DNA of 63,246 nt from Actinomycetaceae bacterium. GTDB taxonomy: Bacteria; Actinomycetota; Actinomycetes; Actinomycetales; Actinomycetaceae. Below, one piece after another: positions 44,336-52,844 of this stretch. Every line of letters begins with the position of its first letter. The stretch's first letter is position 1. The notes under the pieces were generated by a model. That model was not told the origin of the DNA, searched no databases, and was given only the letters and a program-made list of their open reading frames with translations. A program made the position numbers and the translations under genes. The stretch covers positions 1 through 63,246 of the forward strand of contig JAQYTG010000006.1 of NCBI GenBank assembly GCA_028724905.1, written 5' to 3'.

Positions 44336-45133
44336 ATAAATAGCGACGGCAATCAAAAGTGCTACGAAAATAAACGTGAGCGTGGAAGCCCGAGCTTTGT
44401 TGGACAGCGGGGAGCCGACAGCGCTGCCGATACCGGAGCCGGCAGCAAAGAGCAGAGCCACCATCCAGTCGATCTGTACCGGAGTGCCGATACGCATGAG
44501 CAAAGAGATGATGGAGACGACGGCGATCACAATAAATGAGGTGCCGGCCGCTACGCGGATGGAATAACCCATAATGAGTACCAGAATCGGGATCATAGCG
44601 AAGCCACCGCCGATGCCGAAGAATCCCACCATCACGCCGGTGAATGTGCCAACGAGTAAAAACATCGGCAATTTCTTCCAGCTCAACTTCTGCTCGTGAT
44701 CGTCCGCCTGTTCATCGAGCGTCTCTTCGCTGGCGCCTGAGGCGAGGGCAGCATTTTCTTCTCGGCGCTGTTTGAGGCCGTTGCGTAGCATCATAACTGC
44801 CACAGCTAGCAGGAGAGCTGCGAAGCAATACATCATTACGTCGCCATCGACGAAAGCGTTGAGTGCTGTGCCAGCAAAAGCTCCAGCTGCTGAGCATAGG
44901 CCAAAGACGATGCCGGTGCCGAGGCGCACTTGTCTGTGTTTGAAACGCGAGGGGAGTGCAGCCATTGCAGTGACGATCACCACTACGAGGGATTCCGCTG
45001 TGGCGGCATGAGGATCTTGGCCGAGTAGATAGACCAACACTGGGATGGCGAGGATCCCTCCACCGATGCCCAAGGCTCCTGCTAGGAGCCCGACGGCAAT
45101 CCCAATAAATATCGACTCCACTAACAGTGTCAT
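44309..45133 (-). CDS. TauE/SafE-family anion exporter
   Basis: A 274-residue membrane protein with eight or nine helices, duplicated in two halves (GLLAGALGIGGGILAIPVLV and TGVMVGFFGIGGGFAMIPIL carry the repeated GIGGG motif). The family exports sulfite, sulfoacetate or related organosulfur anions. ATG 45133 follows AAAGGGAG. A hydrophilic loop with Glu/Asp links the halves. Sulfite export would match the sulfur traffic implied by the sulfatase and methionine transporter, but the substrate is unproven. Confidence 0.88.
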   Translation of the reverse strand: MTLLVESIFIGIAVGLLAGALGIGGGILAIPVLVYLLGQDPHAATAESLVVVIVTAMAALPSRFKHRQVRLGTGIVFGLCSAAGAFAGTALNAFVDGDVMMYCFAALLLAVAVMMLRNGLKQRREENAALASGASEETLDEQADDHEQKLSWKKLPMFLLVGTFTGVMVGFFGIGGGFAMIPILVLIMGYSIRVAAGTSFIVIAVVSIISLLMRIGTPVQIDWMVALLFAAGSGIGSAVGSPLSNKARASTLTFIFVALLIAVAIYTAIVTAVL

Positions 45134-45163
45134 TCGAGCTCCCTTTGGCGTTTGCGACTGCAT

Positions 45164-45312
45164 CTGCTCTGCCTGCGCTTGCCTCGTTTGCGCTCGCTAT
45201 GGCTGCGTTCTGCTATTCCTGCGTTAAGCTGCCGTTCAAGCTGCGTTCGCGTTTGCTTGCTTGCTCGCGTTTGCTTGCGTCTAGCTGCGCGTGCTTGCTT
45301 CTAGCTGCGCGG
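45164..45312 (+). repeat. Repeats of GCTTGC/CTGCGTT upstream of pheS
   Basis: GCGTTTGCTTGC occurs twice, TCTAGCTGCGCG twice, and AAGCTGC, CTGCGTT and GCTTGC recur through about 150 bases. There is no gene. TAAACT near 45400 is a possible -10 for pheS. I see no T-box features. Confidence 0.6.
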
Positions 45313-45440
45313 CATATTCAAGATGAACTTGCGTAAAAATTCTACCTCTCCGAGCATACGTGAGCGCAATGCGGGCAGGCTTCGCGTGCATCACACTGAA
45401 CAACTAAACTGGGAGCGAAAAGAAACGTGGAAAGGTGATC

Positions 45441-46658
45441 ATGGATCTGAGTCCTCTCGATGCGGCAGGCATTGCTAGCGCCGTCGCGGATGCGAAAGCA
45501 GCCTTTGAAGCCGCTGCTAATCCCGACGAGCTCAAGGCGGCTCGCCTTGCCCACAGCGGTGATAATGCGCCCATCACATATGCAAATACACTGATTAAGA
45601 CGTTAGCCAAAGAAGATAAACCCACGGCTGGAAAGCTCATGGGGGCAGCGCGTAAAGAGATTCAAGCGGCACTGGCCCAGGCTCAAGCACGCATTGATGC
45701 CACCCTCGAAGCCCAAATGCTGGCTAACGAGAAAGTAGACGTCACTGTGCCCACCCAGCGCCATCCGCGCGGAGCCCGCCATCCGTTGGGTGTGCTCATG
45801 GAAGATATCTCTGATTTCTTCGTCGGCATGGGATGGGATATCGCTGAAGGGCCGGAGCTGGAGCACGAGTGGTTTAACTTTGATGCCCTCAACTTTGGGC
45901 CAGACCATCCGGCTCGCCAGATGCAAGATACATTCTACGTGGCTGGCTATCAGCGCGTGGGAGAGGGTGAGGCCGCCCGCGCGGGTGAGGCTGGCCATGC
46001 AGATAAGGCCGGCAAAAAGCTAACGGGCGAGGCTTCCCACGCGGATGAGGCCGGCAAAGAGCTGGCGAGCCAGGCGGTACGATCTGCGGTTGAGATGGCG
46101 GATGGCGCTGGGCTCACCGCCACTGAGGGGCTGGTATTGCGAACTCATACATCGCCAGTGCAAAGCCGCACGCTGCTGTCTCGCGGAGTGCCGGTGTATG
46201 TGGCCTGCCCAGGCAAGGTATATCGCACCGATGCGCTCGACGCCACGCACACGCCGGTCTTTCATCAGGTGGAGGGCTTGGCCGTGGATAAAAATCTCAC
46301 GATGGAGCACCTCAAGGGCACGCTCGACCACTTCGCCAAGGCAATGTTTGGCCCCGAAGCCAAGACGCGCCTGCGCCCGAGCTATTTTCCTTTCACCGAG
46401 CCTAGCGCCGAAATGGATCTGTGGTTCCCGCTCAAAAAGGGAGGCCCTGGCTGGATTGAGTGGGGTGGCTGCGGGATGGTGAATCCTGAGGTGTTGCGCA
46501 ATGCGGGTATTGATCCGGATGTCTACAGCGGCTTTGCTTTCGGAATGGGGATTGAGCGCACGCTGATGCTGCGTCATGGCATCGGTGATATGCGAGACAT
46601 GGTGGAAGGTGATGTGCGTTTCAGCACTCAATTTGGCACAACGGGGAGAGGTGCATAA
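45441..46658 (+). CDS. pheS: Phenylalanyl-tRNA synthetase alpha subunit
   Basis: A 405-residue class II synthetase subunit. The N-terminal coiled coil is followed by [20 protein letters not shown] (motif 1), [20 protein letters not shown] (motif 2) and [18 protein letters not shown] (motif 3). About 55 residues (roughly 172-226) are inserted between [10 protein letters not shown] and [13 protein letters not shown]. They contain two copies of a [16 protein letters not shown] repeat and are absent from the usual 350-residue enzyme. ATG 45441 follows AAAGG. The gene overlaps pheT by one base. Confidence 0.96.
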   Translation: MDLSPLDAAGIASAVADAKAAFEAAANPDELKAARLAHSGDNAPITYANTLIKTLAKEDKPTAGKLMGAARKEIQAALAQAQARIDATLEAQMLANEKVDVTVPTQRHPRGARHPLGVLMEDISDFFVGMGWDIAEGPELEHEWFNFDALNFGPDHPARQMQDTFYVAGYQRVGEGEAARAGEAGHADKAGKKLTGEASHADEAGKELASQAVRSAVEMADGAGLTATEGLVLRTHTSPVQSRTLLSRGVPVYVACPGKVYRTDALDATHTPVFHQVEGLAVDKNLTMEHLKGTLDHFAKAMFGPEAKTRLRPSYFPFTEPSAEMDLWFPLKKGGPGWIEWGGCGMVNPEVLRNAGIDPDVYSGFAFGMGIERTLMLRHGIGDMRDMVEGDVRFSTQFGTTGRGA

Positions 46659-49285
46659 TGCCATTCGTTCCAATTGACTGGCTTTCAGATCACGTGGATG
46701 TGCCTGCGGATCTTACGGCGGCCGAGCTCGCGGCAGCGCTTGTGCGTGTGGGCTTAGAAGAAGAAGAAATTCACAAGGCGGATATCACTGGCCCGATCGT
46801 GGTAGGGAAAGTGCTCACCCGTACGGCACAAGAGCAGAGCAATGGCAAGCTGATTAACTATTGCCGCGTCGATGTGGGGCAACACAACGACGCCCCTGGT
46901 ACCGGCAAAGAACCTAGCGAACTTCCGTCACGCGGGATCATCTGCGGTGCTCACAATTTTGAGGCTGGTGACTACGTAGTGGTGTCGCTGCCAGGAGCAG
47001 TGTTGCCTGGCAATTTTGAGATTGCGGCACGCAAGACGTACGGGCATATCTCCGACGGTATGATCTGCTCGGCTCGTGAGCTGGGGATTGGAGAAGACCA
47101 TAGCGGCATCATCGTGCTTGCCCACAGTGATGGCGAAGCTGCTGAGAAAGGTCTGCCTGCTGTTGGTGCAGACGCGATGGGCTATCTTGGGCTGGGCGGA
47201 GACGTTTTAGAGATCAACGTGACGCCAGATCGCGGCTACTGCTTCTCCATGCGTGGCGTGGCTCGTGAGTTTTCGCATTCCACGGGTGCACATTTCACTG
47301 ATCGCGGCTTAGCAGAAAATACTCCTCACGGAGTGCCTGACGTCAATAACCAAGGTTTTCCCGTGATCGTGGAAGATGAGGCACCAATTCATGGGAAAGT
47401 GGGGTGTGATCGCTTCGTCACGCGGATTGTGCGGGGCGTCGATCTCCAGGCGCAGAGCCCGAAGTGGATGCAAGATCGGCTGCGCGAAGCCGGAATGCGG
47501 CCGATTTCGTTGGCTGTAGATGCCACAAACTACGTGATGCTCGATCTGGGGCAGCCGTTGCATGCCTATGATCTCGACGCGCTGGTGGCTCCTATTGTGG
47601 TGCGCCGCGCTCGCGATAGCGAGTGCCTCACTACTCTTGACGACGTTTCGCGCCAGCTCGATCCGGAAGATCTCGTCATCAGCGACAGCTTCGGCGGGCA
47701 TGGTTCACGGGTGATCGGTCTGGCAGGCACGATGGGTGGGGCGAGCACTGAGATCTCTGCTAGTACCAGCAACGTGCTCATAGAGGCCGCCCACTTTGAT
47801 GCAGTGTCGGTGGCGCGGATGGCACGCCGTCACCGCTTGCCGTCAGAGGCGTCTAAACGTTTCGAACGTGAAGTTGATTCGCAGTTGGCGCCTATTGCCG
47901 CCCAGGCGGTAGTAGATATTCTCGTGGAATACGGGGGTGGCAGCGCAGATCCGGCAAACTTTGAGCTCAATACCACTGAACCGATGCGCCCCGTGCATTT
48001 CCGCACCAGTGAGACTCGCCGTCTCACGGGCTTGGATGTGCCGGTGGATCGACAGGTGGAGCTCCTGCGAGCTATCGGCTGTTCAGTGCAGATCGGTGCA
48101 GAGGAAAGCCCAGTAGCGGGAAACTCAGCTGAGGGAGAGGGCACCTTGCTGGTGGTCACGCCCCCCAGCTGGCGCCCAGATCTAGCGGATGGCGGTGCCT
48201 ATCTCGTGGAAGAGATCGCACGGCTCGTGGGCTACGATGCCATCCCCTTGGTGGTGCCCTATGCACCCGCTGGCCACGGACTTTCCCCCAATGGCCGCCG
48301 CACCCGCGATGTTGCACGCGCACTTGCCGAGCAGGGCTGGGTGCAGGTACTTAGCTATCCATTTGTGGGGCAGGCTGCTTTCGACAAGCAAGGGATAGCT
48401 GGTGACGACGGACGCCGGCTCGCTATTCGCCTCGCTAACCCACTGCAGGAAGAAGCGCCATTTATGCGCACCAGCGTGCTCGATACACTGCTTGCCACGG
48501 CGCACACCAATGTGGCGCGTGGGAATCCAGTGGTGTCGATCTTCGAGATGGGTGCCGTTACCCATCCACAGGGAATTGCGCCAGCTCAAACTCCGGCAGT
48601 TGGCGAGCGGCCTAGCGATGAGCAGATCCATGAACTGCTCGCAGCTATCCCACACCAGCCGTTGCACGTGGCTGGTGTGGCCATTCCTACTGCTCGCCAA
48701 CCGTATGCAGATCTTCCGGCTATCACCTGGGATTGGCGCGATGCCATTGAAGCCACGCGGGTGATCGCTGAGGCAATCGGGCTTGACGTACGAGTAGGTG
48801 CGGCCGAACGGGCTCCCTTCCATCCTGGCCGCTGCGCTGAGATCCGAGCAGGAGAAGATGCTGTGTTGGGCTATGCAGGCGAGCTCGCTCCAGCCGTATG
48901 TAAGGCTTGGGAGCTGCCGCAGCGCAGTGTGGCCTTTGAGATTGACATGGACGTAGCCTTTGCTGCCCGTGGAGATGCGCCGATTGCTGTAGCTCCAGTG
49001 GCAACGTTCCCTCCGGCGAAAGAAGATCTGGCACTGGTCGTTGATGCGCAGACGCCAGCGGCCGATGTGGCTGAGGTGATTCGCAAGGCCGCAGGCGATC
49101 TACTTGAAGAGCTGCGGCTGTTCGACGTCTACACCGGCGATCAGGTGCCCGAGGGGAAGAAGAGCCTCGCGTATGCGCTGCGGCTGCGTGCAGATCACAC
49201 GCTCACAGCGGATGAGACGGCAAGGGTGCGTAAGAAAGTGCTCGGAGCTGTTCGTCATTTCTTCGGAGCTGAGCTGCGCGGATAG
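46658..49285 (+). CDS. pheT: Phenylalanyl-tRNA synthetase beta subunit
   Basis: An 875-residue subunit, longer than the usual 800-850. It contains an OB/tRNA-binding domain (ITGPIVVGKVL, GIICGAHNF), B3/B4 editing domain (FVTRIVRGVDLQ), B5 (FEREVDSQLAPIAAQAVVDI), a catalytic-like core and the C-terminal anticodon-binding domain (FPPAKEDLALVVDAQTPAAD, LFDVYTGDQVPEGKKSLAYA). A short Ser/Glu-rich addition lies near residue 485. ATG 46658 overlaps the pheS stop. Confidence 0.96.
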   Translation: MPFVPIDWLSDHVDVPADLTAAELAAALVRVGLEEEEIHKADITGPIVVGKVLTRTAQEQSNGKLINYCRVDVGQHNDAPGTGKEPSELPSRGIICGAHNFEAGDYVVVSLPGAVLPGNFEIAARKTYGHISDGMICSARELGIGEDHSGIIVLAHSDGEAAEKGLPAVGADAMGYLGLGGDVLEINVTPDRGYCFSMRGVAREFSHSTGAHFTDRGLAENTPHGVPDVNNQGFPVIVEDEAPIHGKVGCDRFVTRIVRGVDLQAQSPKWMQDRLREAGMRPISLAVDATNYVMLDLGQPLHAYDLDALVAPIVVRRARDSECLTTLDDVSRQLDPEDLVISDSFGGHGSRVIGLAGTMGGASTEISASTSNVLIEAAHFDAVSVARMARRHRLPSEASKRFEREVDSQLAPIAAQAVVDILVEYGGGSADPANFELNTTEPMRPVHFRTSETRRLTGLDVPVDRQVELLRAIGCSVQIGAEESPVAGNSAEGEGTLLVVTPPSWRPDLADGGAYLVEEIARLVGYDAIPLVVPYAPAGHGLSPNGRRTRDVARALAEQGWVQVLSYPFVGQAAFDKQGIAGDDGRRLAIRLANPLQEEAPFMRTSVLDTLLATAHTNVARGNPVVSIFEMGAVTHPQGIAPAQTPAVGERPSDEQIHELLAAIPHQPLHVAGVAIPTARQPYADLPAITWDWRDAIEATRVIAEAIGLDVRVGAAERAPFHPGRCAEIRAGEDAVLGYAGELAPAVCKAWELPQRSVAFEIDMDVAFAARGDAPIAVAPVATFPPAKEDLALVVDAQTPAADVAEVIRKAAGDLLEELRLFDVYTGDQVPEGKKSLAYALRLRADHTLTADETARVRKKVLGAVRHFFGAELRG

Positions 49286-49348
49286 CGCTGAGTTGTGTGG
49301 GCAGTGTTGAACTGTGCAGATAACGTCGATACTGACGAACAGTGCCGC

Positions 49349-49411
49349 GCTGCGCTGGTAGGCAAAGCCCTCGCTGCTCTGTCTGAGGATGTGAATGTTC
49401 CGCGTGCGTGA
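49349..49411 (+). pseudogene. Degraded copy of the rplT 3' end
   Basis: These 63 bases align without gaps to 25929-25991, the last 21 codons of rplT including the stop, at 53 of 63 positions by my count. They read AALVGKALAALSEDVNVPRA and stop, against [20 protein letters not shown] in L20. No similarity extends upstream. It lies 63 bases after pheT. Downstream, GGATAGCA-type units recur at 49428-49495. Confidence 0.75.
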
Positions 49412-49593
49412 ACGACTGCATGATAGTAGTGGGATAGTAGCGGATAGCAATGGATGGCGACGGATAACAGCAGATAGCAATAGCAGCAGGTAGCAAGTTT
49501 CTCGCTTTTGTCTTGCCTTCCTCTCTCGCTTTTATTCCGTTTCTGGCTCTCGCTCTTTGCATCCTCCGTGTGAGGCATTCGCGTTTTTCATGC

Positions 49594-49636
49594 GAGGTGG
49601 CCGCCGTCGTGCATTGTGCACCACGGCGGCCACCTC
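49594..49636. terminator. Bidirectional terminator between pheT and the peroxiredoxin gene
   Basis: GAGGTGGCCGCCGT pairs with ACGGCGGCCACCTC, and a second TGCA/TGCA stem lies in the loop. It stands between convergent genes, so it can serve pheST and the minus-strand gene. Confidence 0.8.
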
Positions 49637-49756
49637 TTGTCGTGTCCTCTAACGGGATTGATGTGTGAGTCCCAATAATGTGGGTCTACATGATGCGTTC
49701 GCCCAAATAATTAAAACGATATCTGGAGCATGAAAGCACAGTATCAGAGCATAGTA

Positions 49757-50320
49757 TCAGAGCACGCCAACCATCTTGATGCCAGGGGTGATCGTCTCAT
49801 CTCCAGCTTCCCAGTGGGCGGGGCACACCTGATCGGGATGCTCGCGCACATACTGCGCGGCTTTCACTTTGCGCACCAGCTCAGCGGCATTACGTCCCAC
49901 TCCCTCGGAGGTGGTCTCGACGTACTGGATTACGCCATCGGGGTCTACCAGCACCGTTGTGCGGTCGGCAGCTCCCTCGCCAGGGCGCAGGGTGTCAAAC
50001 GCCTGGGAAATCTCGTACGTCGGATCGCCCACCATCGGGAACTGAATTTTAGCGATACGTGGGGATGAATCGTGCCATGCCATGTGGGAGAAATGCTTGT
50101 CGGTACTCACCGAGTACACCTCTACACCCATAGCCTTGAGCTCATCGTAGTGCTGAGCCATATCTTCAAGCTCGGTGGGGCACACGAATGTGAAGTCGGC
50201 TGGGTAGAAGAAGAGGATGTACCACTTTCCCTCTTGATCTTTGCTTGAGACGTCCACGAATTCGTTGTTGAGGTAGGCGGTGCCTTTCCACTCAGCTGCC
50301 TTAGTATTAATCAGCGACAT
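49757..50320 (-). CDS. ahpC: Alkyl hydroperoxide reductase, 2-Cys peroxiredoxin
   Basis: A 187-residue AhpC of the Prx1 type that reduces peroxides. The peroxidatic cysteine lies in FYPADFTFVCPTELEDM (about residue 47) and the resolving one in QVCPAHWEAG (about 166). ATG 50320 follows AAGGAGC. No ahpF, ahpD or oxyR is adjacent, so its reductant is not evident. It breaks the usual pheT-argC...argR neighbourhood. Confidence 0.95.
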   Translation of the reverse strand: MSLINTKAAEWKGTAYLNNEFVDVSSKDQEGKWYILFFYPADFTFVCPTELEDMAQHYDELKAMGVEVYSVSTDKHFSHMAWHDSSPRIAKIQFPMVGDPTYEISQAFDTLRPGEGAADRTTVLVDPDGVIQYVETTSEGVGRNAAELVRKVKAAQYVREHPDQVCPAHWEAGDETITPGIKMVGVL

Positions 50321-50352
50321 TTCAGCTCCTTATAGTTCATAGTGTCACGCTG

Positions 50353-50369
50353 TGGAGCACGTTGCTCCA
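50353..50369 (-). promoter_or_regulatory. Palindrome upstream of ahpC
   Basis: TGGAGCA, CGT, TGCTCCA form a perfect 17-base inverted repeat, 33 bases before the ahpC start. It may be a repressor operator or a 5' hairpin. No match to a known OxyR or PerR box is claimed. Confidence 0.35.
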
Positions 50370-50682
50370 TGTCGGTATCCATCCTAAAGGAGGTGGCAGG
50401 GCAGGTGCACGCGCTGGGGATACCTCGTCGCGCCCACGATGCACGCGCTGGATGTGCCGCTAGATGTGCGCCGTCACGCCCCTGCATACTCAATGTGTCC
50501 AAATGCTCTCAGCGGTCAATCTGTTTGGCGTTTTTCCTGGCGTAAGCCTCGCAGCTGCTAGCTATAGTGGGCATACTCACGTCCCACTGATCGACAATTA
50601 ATACATGGTTGTGTATAGTTATGCGTTGTTAGGGGGTGCCCTGAGAAAGGTTTAGAGGGGCGCTCTGAGAAAGGAAAGCGCG

Positions 50683-51174
50683 ATGGATGCAGATATTCCG
50701 CTTACTCGCACTGCTCGGCAGGCGCGCATTATCGCCATTATTGCTAGTGAGGTGATCGCCTCGCAAGGGCAGTTGCGCCAGCTGTTGGCGGCTGAGGGGA
50801 TTAACGTCACTCAAGCTACGCTCTCACGTGATCTTGAAGAGCTTCATGCATATAAAGAACACGCTCCTAATGGTGTGCGTGCATATCGCATTCCGGATGT
50901 GGAAGAGCTCTCCGAATCGGCTGTAGGTGCGCGGACGCAGTTGGAGCGTTGGGCAACGGAGGTGCTCACGTCGGTGCAGCCCGCTATCAACCAGGTGGTT
51001 GTGCGCACTCCTCCAGGTGCTGCACAACTGCTTGCTTCCTCTATCGACCGTGCTGTTTTCCCTGAGGTACTGGGGTGTATTGCCGGTGACGACACGGTGC
51101 TGATCGTAACTAGCAGTGAGGCGCGCGCCCGAGAGCTCAGTAAAGAACTGCTTGAGCTTGCTGGCCGTAAGTGA
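50683..51174 (+). CDS. argR: Arginine repressor
   Basis: A 163-residue regulator that binds ARG boxes with arginine as co-repressor. The N-terminal winged helix contains RQARIIAIIASEVIASQGQL and VTQATLSRDLEEL. The C-terminal hexamerisation/arginine domain contains VVVRTPPGAAQLLASSIDR and GCIAGDDTVLIV. ATG 50683 follows GAAAGGAAAG. An AT-rich ATGGTTGTGTATAGTTATGC upstream (about 50604) could be an ARG box or promoter. It lies 167 bases before argG. Confidence 0.94.
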   Translation: MDADIPLTRTARQARIIAIIASEVIASQGQLRQLLAAEGINVTQATLSRDLEELHAYKEHAPNGVRAYRIPDVEELSESAVGARTQLERWATEVLTSVQPAINQVVVRTPPGAAQLLASSIDRAVFPEVLGCIAGDDTVLIVTSSEARARELSKELLELAGRK

Positions 51175-51341
51175 GCTGCACATCATCGTAGACTCGCCGT
51201 CGGCATGATCGCTCAGCCAAGGCGGAGGCGGCACATCTGCGTGCATTGCTTATGTGTGCGCATATTTCCTTTTCAATCTATAACAATCTACATTTTTTCA
51301 ATCTCATTCATGCTCCACACAATCAATAGAGAGGTGATCGT

Positions 51342-52580
51342 ATGAGCAATAAAGATCGGGTAGTTCTCGCCTATTCAGGCGGACTCGATACCTCGGTGGC
51401 TATCGGGTGGATAGCGGAACGCACCGGCGCCGACGTCGTCACGGTGTCTGTCGATGTCGGCCAAGGTGGGGAAGATCTTGAGGCAATTCGTCAGCGTGCT
51501 CTCGACTGTGGAGCCGTGGAGGCGTATATCGCCGACGCTAAAGACGAATTTGCCGAAGATTACTGCATGAAAGATCTGCAAGCTGGCGCCTTGTATATGG
51601 ATGCCTACCCGCTGGTTTCTGCTCTGTCGCGGCCGCTGATGGTGAAACATCTGGTGACGGCGGCACGTCAGTTTGGTGGAAACGTGGTGGCGCATGGTTG
51701 CACCGGAAAAGGTAACGATCAGGTTCGTTTTGAAAACGGGATTACATCGCTCGCCCCTGATATTACGTGTCTCTCGCCGGTGCGCGATCTGGCTCTCACG
51801 CGCGATTTTGCTATCAACTATGCCAACGAGCACAATCTTCCGATTGAAACTACGCACCACAATCCGTTCTCTATTGATCAAAATGTGTGGGGGCGTGCTA
51901 TTGAGACAGGTTTTCTTGAAGATCTGTGGAATGCGCCCACGAAAGACGTCTACAACTACACGGATGATCCCACCTATCCGCCACTGCCTGATGAAGTGGT
52001 GATCACCTTTGAGAAAGGCATTCCGGTGGCCATTGATGGGCAGGCTGTGACGCCACTGCAAGCTATTCAACAGCTGAACAAGCGCGCTGGAGCTCAGGGG
52101 ATTGGCCGTATTGACATTGTGGAAGATCGCATGGTGGGCATCAAGAGCCGTGAGATCTATGAAGCCCCTGGGGCGATGACGCTCATAACAGCTCACAAAG
52201 AGCTAGAGCGGGTCACGATGGATCGTGAACAGGCTCGTTTTAAGCGGCGGGTGAGCGAGCGTTGGGGGGAGCTCGTCTATGAGGGGCAGTGGTTTAGCCC
52301 ACTCAAGCGTTCACTCGATGCTTTTATTGCGGATACTCAGGAATACGTCAGCGGCGATATTCGGATGGTGCTTCACGGCGGCCGTGCCACCGTCACTGGG
52401 CGCAGGAGTGAGACGTCGCTCTATGATTTCAATCTCGCCACCTATGACGAGGGCGATTCTTTCAATCAGAGCTACGCAAAGGGCTTTATTGAGATCAACG
52501 GCTTGACTTCGAAACTTGCCGCTGCGCGTGACGTCACATTCGGCAAAGGTGAAGCCATGCCGAAGCTCAAGCTCAGCTGA
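51342..52580 (+). CDS. argG: Argininosuccinate synthase
   Basis: A 412-residue enzyme joining citrulline and aspartate with [21 protein letters not shown] is the pyrophosphatase loop; [16 protein letters not shown] and [19 protein letters not shown] are further signatures. ATG 51342 follows AGAGAGGTG. Genes argC, argJ, argB, argD and argF are not nearby, so only the citrulline-to-arginine part is seen. A strong hairpin ends the gene. Confidence 0.96.
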   Translation: MSNKDRVVLAYSGGLDTSVAIGWIAERTGADVVTVSVDVGQGGEDLEAIRQRALDCGAVEAYIADAKDEFAEDYCMKDLQAGALYMDAYPLVSALSRPLMVKHLVTAARQFGGNVVAHGCTGKGNDQVRFENGITSLAPDITCLSPVRDLALTRDFAINYANEHNLPIETTHHNPFSIDQNVWGRAIETGFLEDLWNAPTKDVYNYTDDPTYPPLPDEVVITFEKGIPVAIDGQAVTPLQAIQQLNKRAGAQGIGRIDIVEDRMVGIKSREIYEAPGAMTLITAHKELERVTMDREQARFKRRVSERWGELVYEGQWFSPLKRSLDAFIADTQEYVSGDIRMVLHGGRATVTGRRSETSLYDFNLATYDEGDSFNQSYAKGFIEINGLTSKLAAARDVTFGKGEAMPKLKLS

Positions 52581-52627
52581 CGCTGATTGACGTCACGCAT
52601 CGCTGATTAGCGTCACGTATTGACAAT

Positions 52628-52676
52628 TATGAGTGGTTGATAAGATCCATCAGACCGATTTTATCAACCACTCATA
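52628..52676 (+). terminator. Terminator after argG
   Basis: TATGAGTGGTTGATAA at 52628-52643 pairs perfectly with TTATCAACCACTCATA at 52661-52676. The loop and 3' arm contain CAGACCGATTTTATCAACC, similar to the reversed TTGATGCTATCGGTCA repeat family. Before it, CGCTGATTGACGTCACG occurs twice in variant form (52580-52619). Confidence 0.85.
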
Positions 52677-52832
52677 AATTTGCTCGTTTTTAAAGGGCTT
52701 CGATCATCTAATTGCTCTTTTCCATTGAGCCTCTGACCTGCTTTTTTAGGAAAAAATTCGATTTTTTCAAGAAAAATTTCAAAATTCTGTCGGCTTTCTT
52801 TAAGTGGGTTGTCTTTCGTAGGGGCGTCATGT

Positions 52833-52838
52833 TATGTT
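52833..52838 (+). promoter_or_regulatory. -10 box of the sialidase gene
   Basis: TATGTT lies exactly 6 bases before GTG 52845. The preceding 52690-52800 is distinctly AT-rich with several T and A runs, unlike its surroundings. The -35 was not placed. Confidence 0.5.
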
Positions 52839-52844
52839 CCGATT

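Noticed and set aside
45312..45440. T-box before pheS
   Set aside because: No TGGN T-box sequence, specifier loop or terminator/antiterminator pair is visible.
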